A stretch of DNA of 64,000 nt, taken from assembly GCF_017639855.1 (NCBI RefSeq), contig NZ_CP072115.1:1742501-1806500 (forward strand). Reading direction: 5' to 3'. This stretch comes from Streptococcus sp. zg-86. Its GTDB lineage: Bacteria; Bacillota; Bacilli; Lactobacillales; Streptococcaceae. The position numbers were made by a program, and so were the translations under genes. Below, piece by piece: positions 35,468 to 43,171 of the stretch. The first letter of the stretch is position 1. The number at the start of each line of letters is the position of its first letter. The notes under the pieces are model-generated. The model was not told where the DNA came from, did not search any database, and saw only the letters and a program-made list of their open reading frames with translations.

Positions 35468-37138
35468 CTATCCCCTTTCTCTTTCCATATAAAATTGGGT
35501 CAAAGCAAGCGCATCCACCCCTAAACGTTTCGCTAAGTGGAAAATACTGGTTTCTTTTAAATTTGCAAGCTGAATCAGTTCTGGGTTGCTCAAAATAGAA
35601 GCTGGGGGGGCATCTGCCACAATCTGACCATCTACCAAGACTACCGCACGATCCGAATAGTCCAACATGAGCTGCATATCATGTGTAATCATGATAATCG
35701 TATGACCCTGTTGATTCAATTCGTCTAAGAAGTCCATCATTTCTGTATAATGGCGTTCATCTTGCCCAGCAGTTGGCTCATCTAGTAAAATAATCTCTGG
35801 ATTGAGCACCAAGATTGACGCAATGGTAACCCGCTTTTTCTGCCCAAATGAGAGGGCTGAGATTGGCCATTTACGAAAGGCATATAAACCGCATGTCTGT
35901 AGTACCTTCCCTACTCGCTGTGTAATTTCTTCTTCGGCAACCCCGCGCAAGCGAAGCCCTAGAGCCACCTCATCAAAAATCATGGTCTGACTAATCATTT
36001 GATTGGGATTTTGCAAGACATAACCAATACGTTCTGCACGCTCCTTAATCGAATCTCCCTGAATAGACTGACCCCTCCAGAGAACTTCACCAGAAACCGC
36101 CACAAATTGACATAAGGCTTTGGCAAGAGTCGATTTTCCTGCCCCATTTTTTCCAATAATTGCAAGCCGTTCTCCCTGACGAATCGTAAGAGTTAGATCT
36201 TTTAAAATCTCTTTTTTGCCATAGGCAACTCTGAGATGTTTGGCTTCAAGAAGTGGAGCTGGTTGAGCCTGAGAAAGGACCATTTCAGGTAGATTTCCGA
36301 CAGCTACATCCGTTAAACTCAAGTTATCTACAGATGTAAGCGAATCTTCTCTTGTCACATCATAGCCTAACTGACGAAGGGTTGTAAGATAAAGCGGCTC
36401 ACGGATACCATTTTCAAACAATAAAGAAGTCCGAAGAAGAGTGTCTGGATCTCCGTTGTAGACAATACGGCCGTCATTCACCAAAATAATTCGATCCACC
36501 GAACGATACAAGACATCTTCCAAACGATGTTCAATGATAATGGTTGTCGTGCCTTGTTCTTGATGCAGACGATCAATCAAATCCACCGTATCTTGACCAG
36601 ATTTTGGATCAAGGTTAGCCAAAGGTTCATCAAAAAGTAAAATCGGACTTTCGTCAATCAAGACACCGGCTATACTCACTCGTTGTTTCTGCCCGCCCGA
36701 CAAATCCTGTGGCCGATGACTGAGGAGCTTATGCAACTCCAAACGGCTAGCCCATAGTTGAATGCGGTCGCGCATGGTATTGATTGGAGTCACATCATTT
36801 TCAAGTGCAAATGCCAAATCCTCAGCCACACTAAGGCCAATAAATTGGCCATCTGTATCTTGCAAGACCGTACTAACCAGTAATGATTTATCATAAATAG
36901 ACAAGTCAAAGGCATCCTTGCCATAAATGCGGAGTGCTCCTGTTTTTGTCCCCTTATAGATATTCGGAATAATCCCATTCAAACATTGACCGAGCGTTGA
37001 TTTTCCAGACCCTGACGGTCCCACTATTAAGACCTTTTCGCCCTGGTAAATGGTCAAATCGATATCATGCAAGGTCGCCTCTTGTTGCGCATGATATTTA
37101 AAACTAAATTTTTCAAACTCAATGATCGCTTTCTTCAT
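35468..37138 (-). CDS. ECF transporter duplicated ATPase (fused EcfA1-EcfA2)
   Basis: A 556-residue protein with two ABC ATPase domains. Walker A motifs are GPSGSGKST and GKNGAGKST. Signatures are LSGGQKQR and the degenerate ALSFGQKKR. Walker B sites are LLFDEPLANLD and IILLDEPTAGQDE. It energises vitamin or nucleoside-precursor uptake through EcfT. Ribosome site is weak. An extended -10 (TGGTAAAAT, about 37210) may drive ecfA-ecfT. Confidence 0.92.
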   Translation of the reverse strand: MKKAIIEFEKFSFKYHAQQEATLHDIDLTIYQGEKVLIVGPSGSGKSTLGQCLNGIIPNIYKGTKTGALRIYGKDAFDLSIYDKSLLVSTVLQDTDGQFIGLSVAEDLAFALENDVTPINTMRDRIQLWASRLELHKLLSHRPQDLSGGQKQRVSIAGVLIDESPILLFDEPLANLDPKSGQDTVDLIDRLHQEQGTTTIIIEHRLEDVLYRSVDRIILVNDGRIVYNGDPDTLLRTSLLFENGIREPLYLTTLRQLGYDVTREDSLTSVDNLSLTDVAVGNLPEMVLSQAQPAPLLEAKHLRVAYGKKEILKDLTLTIRQGERLAIIGKNGAGKSTLAKALCQFVAVSGEVLWRGQSIQGDSIKERAERIGYVLQNPNQMISQTMIFDEVALGLRLRGVAEEEITQRVGKVLQTCGLYAFRKWPISALSFGQKKRVTIASILVLNPEIILLDEPTAGQDERHYTEMMDFLDELNQQGHTIIMITHDMQLMLDYSDRAVVLVDGQIVADAPPASILSNPELIQLANLKETSIFHLAKRLGVDALALTQFYMERERG

Positions 37139-37282
37139 AACTACTTTTATCTCATTTCTTCTGCACAGCTGATTTTACTCATTCGTGTAAACCGTTTCCT
37201 ATCCTTTTATTTTACCATAGATTCTAGTTATTTCCGCATAGTTTTTGGATATAAAGAGTTATAGATTTTACAAAAGGAAACA

Positions 37283-37900
37283 GGGAGTGGGACTCAATCG
37301 TGATTTCGTAGAAATCGATTATCCTCACTCCTTTATTTCTAGGTTCGGGCTAAAATAATCCTCTGGATTAGTTCAGCTTGAAGAAAAAGTCTTTTTATTG
37401 CCACCATCCTCATGTGCTTTCGGACATCAGCGACTTCCTTCGGAATTCCATGATTCATCTTCGAGTCTAAGGTCTCGAAGATGCCGAGTGACAGAAAACG
37501 TTATTAAATGAACGTTTTCTGTTACTTTTAGCACGGCAGAGGTGGCGGTATTGTGCTCGCTACGCTCGCAAATTTTCTAACCTTAAAACCACAGAAAATG
37601 AAATATCATTGTACTGTTTTTCTGAATTGTGAGGTTTGTCTACATTCTGAAATAATCCTCTGGATTAGTTTACCCCCATCCGCAAGGTTGATTAGCTTTC
37701 ACAATTGAGAATTGTGAAAGGTTGGAAATAAGGCTAGCGAAGAATAGTTCGCTAGCCTCTTTATCAACGTTTTACAAACCAGACAATTCTCGCTTTTTGA
37801 TTTCCAAGCTCAGATATCAATCATCACTCCCCTGACGATTGATATAAGTCAAACTGTTAAAGCTACAAAAGAAGCAAGGCTGGACACTTTTGTCCCAGCC
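37283..37900. repeat. Composite GGCTAGC-type repeat, copy 2, with a 297-bp insertion
   Basis: The 862-bp gap between trhO and the ECF ATPase has no gene. It holds the longest copy of the repeat family: GGGAGTGGGACTCAATCG, GATTTCGTAGAAATC, then after the insertion TTTCACAATTGAGAATTGTGA, GGCTAGCGAAG...CGCTAGCC, TTTATCAACGTTTTACAAAC and GAAGCAAGGCTGGAC...GTCCCAGCC. Copy 1 at 8301 lacks the middle part. Bases 37901-38000 show nothing further. Confidence 0.8.
37353..37670. other. Insertion flanked by perfect 21-bp direct repeats
   Basis: AAATAATCCTCTGGATTAG plus TT occurs at 37353-37373 and again at 37650-37670. The 276 bp between contain two palindromes: CTTCGAG...CTCGAAG, and AACAGAAAACG/CGTTTTCTGTT near 37490-37525. 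Copy 1 of the host repeat has one degenerate version of the 21-mer at the same spot, so the interval is an insertion or a tandem duplication product. Confidence 0.75.
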
Positions 37901-38000
37901 TCCTCTTTTCCACATCTGATAGAATCTTTTCATTTTAATTTCATACGAAGCACAGGATAAGTTAACGACCTGGTAGATGTTAAAACTGAATGATTCTATT

Positions 38001-38987
38001 TTATTGTGCTACTACTTCATCAAGCGTCTCACCAATAGCAGCCAAGCGTTCGGCTACTTCTGCCTGTGTCAACTGATGTTCTGCTACATAGCGATTGCGT
38101 GGGTGAACACGGCATTCGTGTGAGCAACCACGGAGGTATTTATGCTCATTTTCTTCTGATGCTAAGAGACGAAGGTTACAGAATGGATTGCCACAGTTGA
38201 CATAGCGCTCACATGGTGTTCCATCAAACCAATCTTTACCGACAACAACAGGATCTACATGGTTGACATCAACAGCGATGCGCTCGTCAAAGACATACAT
38301 TTTACCATCCCAAAGCTCCCCACGAACTTCTGGATCTTTTCCATAGGTTGCAATTCCACCATGCAACTGACCAACATCTTTGTAGCCTTCACGCACCATC
38401 CAACCAGAGAATTTCTCACAGCGGACACCACCTGTACAGTAAACCACCACTCGTTTGTCCATGAATTTTTCCTTGTTATCACGAACCCATTGCGGCAACT
38501 CGCGGAAATTACGAATGTCTGGGCGAATGGCACCACGGAAGTGACCGAGGTCATATTCGTAGTCGTTACGTGTATCAAGAACCACTGTATTTTCATCTAA
38601 GAGGGCTTCTTTAAACTCTTTTGGTGATAGGTAGGCACCTGTTGTTTCAAGCGGGTTGATGTCGTTATCAAAATCATTGTCTTCTAAGCCCAAGTGAACG
38701 ATTTCTTTCTTGTAGCGAACAAACATTTTCTTGAAGGCTTGCTCTTCTTCTTCATCAATCTTGAACCAAAGGTCTTCCATACCAGGAAGCGAGTGGACAT
38801 AGTCCATATATTTTTGAGTTGTTTCATAATCACCCGAAACGGTTCCATTGATTCCTTCGTCCGCTACAAGGATACGACCCTTTAAGCCGATTGATTTACA
38901 AAATGCTAAGTGTTCCGCCACAAATTCTTGCGCATTTTCAATCGGAACGTATTTGTAATACAGTAAGACACGAATATCTTTTGCCAT
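38001..38987 (-). CDS. trhO: tRNA uridine(34) hydroxylase TrhO (rhodanese family)
   Basis: A 328-residue rhodanese-like protein that makes 5-hydroxyuridine at the tRNA wobble position. An N-terminal acylphosphatase-like part (GRILVADEGINGTVSG) is followed by a rhodanese domain with active cysteine in VVYCTGGVRCEKFSG. A cysteine-rich C-terminal region follows (CERYVNCGNPFCN, CSHECR). The start at 38987 (MAKDIRVLLYYKY) matches the family; an upstream ATG at 39035 adds 16 unlikely residues. Confidence 0.93.
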   Translation of the reverse strand: MAKDIRVLLYYKYVPIENAQEFVAEHLAFCKSIGLKGRILVADEGINGTVSGDYETTQKYMDYVHSLPGMEDLWFKIDEEEEQAFKKMFVRYKKEIVHLGLEDNDFDNDINPLETTGAYLSPKEFKEALLDENTVVLDTRNDYEYDLGHFRGAIRPDIRNFRELPQWVRDNKEKFMDKRVVVYCTGGVRCEKFSGWMVREGYKDVGQLHGGIATYGKDPEVRGELWDGKMYVFDERIAVDVNHVDPVVVGKDWFDGTPCERYVNCGNPFCNLRLLASEENEHKYLRGCSHECRVHPRNRYVAEHQLTQAEVAERLAAIGETLDEVVAQ

Positions 38988-39098
38988 AAGATTTCTTCTC
39001 TCTTTTCTTTCTAAAAATTGTCTGAATTTTATCATTCAACTCTTCTATTATACTTTGCCAGAGGGATACAAGGCAATTTATTTGCCTGAAAATGTCCA

Positions 39099-39131
39099 CA
39101 AAAAACCTGCCCAGCAATCACTGAACAGGTT
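39099..39131 (-). terminator. Terminator of the UPF0397 gene
   Basis: Minus-strand AACCTGTTCAG ... CTGGGCAGGTT followed by TTTT, 16 bases past the stop codon. Confidence 0.75.
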
Positions 39132-39146
39132 ATGAACAAGTAAGTT

Positions 39147-39692
39147 CTAATCTTTTGATAAACTATTGCTTTGCACTTGTGTCTTAGCATAGACTACTAG
39201 CAAAATCGTCCCTGCAATCGCAACTGTAACGGCATTAGCAGCACCAGCAACCAACCCTTGAACAAAGACTTTATTAGCTGGTTCATGGTAGACTAAGATG
39301 TCCAAAACAGGTGCGATGACACCCCAAACAAGAAGGTTCGCCACGATTTGCACTCCGTTGAACAAGACAATATCCTTGGTCGTAAAGACACCTTCACTGA
39401 TACGCAAGCGATTTTTCACGGTTCCAACAATCAAGCCGAAAATGCCTGATGCAAGAATCCATGACCACCATGGACCATAGGTGAGGGAATCTTTCAGTGC
39501 ATGGCCGATAAAACCAACTAAAAAGCCAACTAATGGACCAAAAATGACTGATAAAAGAGACTGTACTGCATACTGGAGCTGGATACTCGTATTGGGTACA
39601 AAAGTAGGGATATTGATGACTAAACTAATCACCACAAACAATGCTGCCCCAATACCCGTTGCTACAACTGTTTTAATCGAATTATTTTTCAT
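39147..39692 (-). CDS. UPF0397 family ECF transporter S component
   Basis: A 181-residue membrane protein with about six hydrophobic helices, the substrate-binding type of an energy-coupling-factor transporter. It starts MKNNSIKTVVATGIGAALFV, and FGPLVGFLVGFIGHALKDS is a family signature. The ligand is not known. The gene follows the SAM hydrolase by 18 bp. The likely partners EcfT and ATPase lie downstream after trhO and the repeat block. In relatives such S, A and T genes are usually adjacent. Confidence 0.88.
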   Translation of the reverse strand: MKNNSIKTVVATGIGAALFVVISLVINIPTFVPNTSIQLQYAVQSLLSVIFGPLVGFLVGFIGHALKDSLTYGPWWSWILASGIFGLIVGTVKNRLRISEGVFTTKDIVLFNGVQIVANLLVWGVIAPVLDILVYHEPANKVFVQGLVAGAANAVTVAIAGTILLVVYAKTQVQSNSLSKD

Positions 39693-39710
39693 AAACGTTC
39701 CCCTTTTTTC

Positions 39711-40559
39711 CTAAACACTCATTTTCTTGATTTCAATATGCCAGTTTTGTCCAACACCGACATTATAGGCCTTAGCAAATGAGCCTTGATTGATAGCAAG
39801 TCCCACACGATAGAGGGAATTGATATAAAGCAAGGGCTGACCGATACGGACATCCGCAAAAGATTTCCCATAGGTTACTTGGTTTTGGTAGACCAGCATG
39901 TCATTGTTGTAAATCGTTACCTCAAAGCGGTCATCGAAGGCAGGATTTAAACTATAAAACTCTTCACGTGTAATCGATGTCCATAGAGAACCAAAACGCA
40001 CATCTAAGATGTCAATCGCACCTTTGACAAAGTCTGAACCCACTTCTGTTGGAACGGTTGGGATTTCAACGATGTCTGCAACACTTAATTCTGGTCCTAC
40101 TTCTTCAAAGGTAATATGACCTGAAGCCAATTTTGCTCCTGTATAAGCATAGACATCTCGACCATGGAAGGTATAGGAATGTTCTGTATTGGCACGGCGA
40201 TTCGCCACTTCTGAAATCTCACGTACCGCCTTAATGCCTACGTGTTGTTTGATGAATGACAGAGTGCCATTATCTGGGGTGACAATATAGTGGTTTTGCT
40301 CTGTAAGAGCAACCACGCTCTTGCGTTTAGAACCCACACCTGGATCAACCACCGATACAAAAGTCGTCCCTTCTGGCCAATATTCTACTGTTTGAAAGAG
40401 TCGGTAAGACCCTTCAAAAATATTGTAGGGTGTAATATCATGTGTTAAGTTATGAACAACCAAATCCCGTGATTCTTGTAGTGCAACTCCAATCATAGCA
40501 GATACTGCACCATCGACCAATCCAAAGTCGGATTGTAAAACAAGTAAATTATTTGACAT
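39711..40559 (-). CDS. SAM hydroxide adenosyltransferase (SAM hydrolase, DUF62)
   Basis: A 282-residue enzyme family related to fluorinase/chlorinase that splits S-adenosylmethionine into adenosine and methionine using water. N-terminal QSDFGLVDGAVSAMIG and the segment VDPGVGSKRKS are diagnostic, as is HGRDVYAYTGAKLA. A C-terminal beta domain follows. Cotranscribed with the UPF0397 S component, suggesting a link between that transporter and SAM, adenosine or methionine; this is inference. Confidence 0.9.
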   Translation of the reverse strand: MSNNLLVLQSDFGLVDGAVSAMIGVALQESRDLVVHNLTHDITPYNIFEGSYRLFQTVEYWPEGTTFVSVVDPGVGSKRKSVVALTEQNHYIVTPDNGTLSFIKQHVGIKAVREISEVANRRANTEHSYTFHGRDVYAYTGAKLASGHITFEEVGPELSVADIVEIPTVPTEVGSDFVKGAIDILDVRFGSLWTSITREEFYSLNPAFDDRFEVTIYNNDMLVYQNQVTYGKSFADVRIGQPLLYINSLYRVGLAINQGSFAKAYNVGVGQNWHIEIKKMSV

Positions 40560-40821
40560 AGTTTCTCCTATCGGTAAAATTACTCTTCTATCATACCAAA
40601 AACTCCCCTACTTGACTAATACCAAACCCTTATGAACCGCCATAGGCAGTAACTATGGCAATCAATCTTAGACTTGAACCTTTCCTTCTCTATCTCTACC
40701 GTCATAAGGATAACTTTTCCAAAAAGACTTGCAAATGACGAAAACACAAAAAAACTAGACGAACCTAATAAAAAATGGTATAACAAAAGTGTTTACAGAA
40801 CTCTAAGTTAGAAAGGAAGAA
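40560..40821. other. Intergenic region, hairpin upstream of the SAM hydrolase
   Basis: No gene. A perfect 7-bp stem GCCATAG (40639-40645) / CTATGGC (40653-40659) lies about 80 bp upstream of the SAM hydrolase start, in its likely leader. On the minus strand TATGAT near 40590 could be a -10. I recognise no riboswitch class here. Confidence 0.35.
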
Positions 40822-40920
40822 ATGGAAAATAAGCCCGTTCGGAATTCTAGTCTAACAAAGAGATTATCGAAGGTTGCGACACCAAAAAATCAAGGAAAAA
40901 AAAGGAGTAAGGACAGTTGA
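40822..40920 (+). CDS. Candidate 32-residue small protein
   Basis: A short open frame MENKPVRNSSLTKRLSK ... KRSKDS ends in TGA. It is highly basic with no hydrophobic segment. AGAAAGGAAG is correctly spaced before the ATG and TATAAC lies about 35 bp upstream. Its end runs into the terminator shared with lplA. It could be a real small basic protein, the 5' remnant of a lost gene, or chance. Confidence 0.35.
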   Translation: MENKPVRNSSLTKRLSKVATPKNQGKKRSKDS

Positions 40921-40952
40921 TTTCTTTGAAATCAGAGTCCTGCTCCCTTTTT
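40898..40952. terminator. Bidirectional terminator, lplA side
   Basis: Stem AGGAGTAAGGAC / GTCCTGCTCC with an inner perfect stem TGATTTC/GAAATCA, flanked by A-runs on the left and six T on the right. It ends lplA on the minus strand and the small frame on the plus strand. Confidence 0.8.
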
Positions 40953-40954
40953 TA

Positions 40955-41944
40955 TTAAGCGACAATCGCTTTTGCGACTTCTTCTGTTGTCATGCGTGAG
41001 AAGTAATGAGTTGTATCAATAGTTTGGAGTTTGGCTAGTACATCAGCATACTCATAGCGTGTTCCGACTAGCAATTCTTCAATATCCGAGACATCTCCAA
41101 TTCCAAAGAAATCTCCATAAATTTTAATTGATTCGATAAGGGATTTTTCTGCCTTAACGTAGGTAGTGATTTTTCCAGCTGGATAACGAACGCTACGCTC
41201 AACAGTATACTCGGGTGTCTGACCAAATGTCCAATCCCATGTTCCAAATTGGGTATCACGAATTTCTTGGATACGTGCCAATTCATCTTCAGATAACACA
41301 TATTCATCCATATCTGGGTATTCTTGCTTCATCTGATTTAAAATGGCATCTTTAAATTCCAAAACGGTCATTTTTTCTGGCAATTCGTTGTTGATATTGG
41401 TCACACGCGCACGAACGGATTTCACACCTTTGGACTCAATCTTATCCTTGCTGACTTTTAAAGCATCCCCCAAGACCGTCATATCGACATCAAATAAGAG
41501 ACAGCCATGGTGCATCATACGTCCCTTGGCATAGGCTTGAGCATTGCCACAAATCTTTTTCCCGTCAATTTCAAGGTCATTACGACCCGTAAAATCAGCC
41601 TTAACCCCAAGAGTTGCCAGCGTATCAATAACTGGTTTTGAGAAGGTTTTAAAATCAAAGGCTCCTTCGTCTGCCTTGTTCGAAATAATCGTGTAGTTCA
41701 AGTTGTTCAAATCATGGTAAACCGCACCACCACCTGACAAACGACGGACAACATGGATGCCATTAGCATCTGTATATTCCTTGTTGATTTCCTGAATGGC
41801 ATTTTGGTGTTTTCCGATGATAATGGCAGGCTCGTTAATCCATAAAATAAAAATCTCATCAACATCGGTTAATTCCTTGAAAGCATAAGCTTCTAAGGCA
41901 ATATTGTAAGCAGGGTCATTACTGTTATTGACAATGTATTTCAT
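40955..41944 (-). CDS. lplA: Lipoate-protein ligase LplA
   Basis: A 329-residue ligase that attaches free lipoate to lipoyl domains. The LplA motifs RRLSGGGAVYHDLNNLNY and the lysine-containing NDLEIDGKKICGNAQ are present. A C-terminal accessory domain follows. The ATG at 41944 has AGAGGAG seven bases upstream. A longer frame to 42004 runs into a BOX-like repeat and is spurious. Its substrates are surely the lipoyl domains of pdhC and pdhD nearby. Confidence 0.94.
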   Translation of the reverse strand: MKYIVNNSNDPAYNIALEAYAFKELTDVDEIFILWINEPAIIIGKHQNAIQEINKEYTDANGIHVVRRLSGGGAVYHDLNNLNYTIISNKADEGAFDFKTFSKPVIDTLATLGVKADFTGRNDLEIDGKKICGNAQAYAKGRMMHHGCLLFDVDMTVLGDALKVSKDKIESKGVKSVRARVTNINNELPEKMTVLEFKDAILNQMKQEYPDMDEYVLSEDELARIQEIRDTQFGTWDWTFGQTPEYTVERSVRYPAGKITTYVKAEKSLIESIKIYGDFFGIGDVSDIEELLVGTRYEYADVLAKLQTIDTTHYFSRMTTEEVAKAIVA

Positions 41945-41962
41945 AGCGTACTCCTCTTTTTT

Positions 41963-42052
41963 ATACTCGTTAAAAATGGAATTCTGACCTTGCCGAACTC
42001 TCATTCTACCTACGGTTCGTTACCTAATCAGTTTTTCATTTTTACTGAGTAT
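41963..42052. repeat. Minimal BOX-like element (no internal modules), copy D
   Basis: A 90-bp version with the same ends as the larger copies: ATACTCGTTAAAAATGG ... TTTTCATTTTTACTGAGTAT. The internal 52-bp modules are absent. It lies 19 bp upstream of lplA. Bases 42053-42197 show nothing more. Confidence 0.65.
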
Positions 42053-42197
42053 GCTCTCAATCTAGTATAAGGCAAACGCTGTCAAAATACAAGTGATTGA
42101 CACTTTCCTTCTAGATAACTTACCTAAAAAAACAGCTTGAAAATACATGCAAAAGAAACAATTATTACCTCTAACAATGGCATACAACTAACCTAAA

Positions 42198-43043
42198 CTA
42201 TTTCCGACTGTACCAAGCGATACCTTCATACTTCCAACCACGCGATTGTAAAGTATCCACCTCATTCTCATCTGCTGTATAATGGTGCGAGCCAGTTACC
42301 AGTCCTGAATGAAAAAGGCGATGTACTGCTTTTTCTCCTCCAGAATGCCACTGAATGCCTTCGTTAATCCAGTTGTACTGGCTGATTAAAATCTTGATTT
42401 CATTGAGGTCACTAGTATAGTGGTGGTCTTTTAAAATTGGATTGTATAGTCTATAAATTTCTGTACCTGTTGCAGGAGATGTGAAAGCTATCCCCTCATA
42501 TTGTCCCCAACCAATGCGAACTAGCGTATCCCGCTCATTTTGGCTAACCGTATAGAAATGCTCGCGATTATTCGGATTATATAGACGATACACCACCTGA
42601 TCTACAGCAATATTAGTTGCCGAAACTGTTACCTCATAGTACACAGCAACTTCTTGAACCTGATATGGAACAGTAGAGCCTTTCAGCTCTTCTTCAAATT
42701 TCTTTCCTTGCTCACTATCAGAAGTAGGAAAGGTCAATAATACCCGTGTCTTACCTGGTTTTAAGGCAACCCAATTTCCTTGCTCATCAAAAGAGAGAAT
42801 AGAAGGATCCTCTACAATAGCACTAAAGGAGTAGACTGTATCTTTGAAAGGAGAATCATTTGGACGACGAATCTGTCCTTTGTCACCAACTTGTAATTCT
42901 AGCCGAAATGTTCCCGTTTCGAACTCTGACCCACCTTGACTAACATAAACAGCCTCCTCACCAGCTACTAGAGCATTCATGGGAACAGCTACAAAGGACA
43001 ATAAGGAAATGAATATAAGGACTTTAGCTAAATATTTTTTCAT
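42198..43043 (-). CDS. Secreted protein with three DUF5648-type repeats
   Basis: A 281-residue exported protein. A signal peptide (MKKYLAKVLIFISLLSF, cut near residue 26) is followed by a beta-rich domain resembling a bacterial Ig-like fold. Three C-terminal repeats of about 42 residues follow, each with VYRLYNP/NREHFYT-like sequence and an ending such as YEGIAW. Such DUF5648 repeats occur in streptococcal surface and bacteriolytic proteins; function unknown. No LPXTG anchor. The start at 43043 follows GGAGGA. Confidence 0.85.
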   Translation of the reverse strand: MKKYLAKVLIFISLLSFVAVPMNALVAGEEAVYVSQGGSEFETGTFRLELQVGDKGQIRRPNDSPFKDTVYSFSAIVEDPSILSFDEQGNWVALKPGKTRVLLTFPTSDSEQGKKFEEELKGSTVPYQVQEVAVYYEVTVSATNIAVDQVVYRLYNPNNREHFYTVSQNERDTLVRIGWGQYEGIAFTSPATGTEIYRLYNPILKDHHYTSDLNEIKILISQYNWINEGIQWHSGGEKAVHRLFHSGLVTGSHHYTADENEVDTLQSRGWKYEGIAWYSRK

Positions 43044-43171
43044 AAAGAAATCCTCCATATTTTCGACTATTAGATATAGCGTACTCCTATTCATTCTTTT
43101 TGTCAAATCTACATCCAATGTCTGATAGTAGTTGAAAAAGAAGCTGAGCCTTACTCAACTTCTTTCCATTC

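Noticed and set aside
40620..40680. tRNA-like or riboswitch element upstream of the SAM hydrolase
   Set aside because: A GGTTCAAGTC stretch and one hairpin are present, but no cloverleaf or known SAM, purine or preQ1 fold can be drawn.
41945..42004. 20-residue N-terminal extension of LplA
   Set aside because: It is translated BOX-like repeat sequence; the ATG at 41944 has the ribosome site and matches the family.
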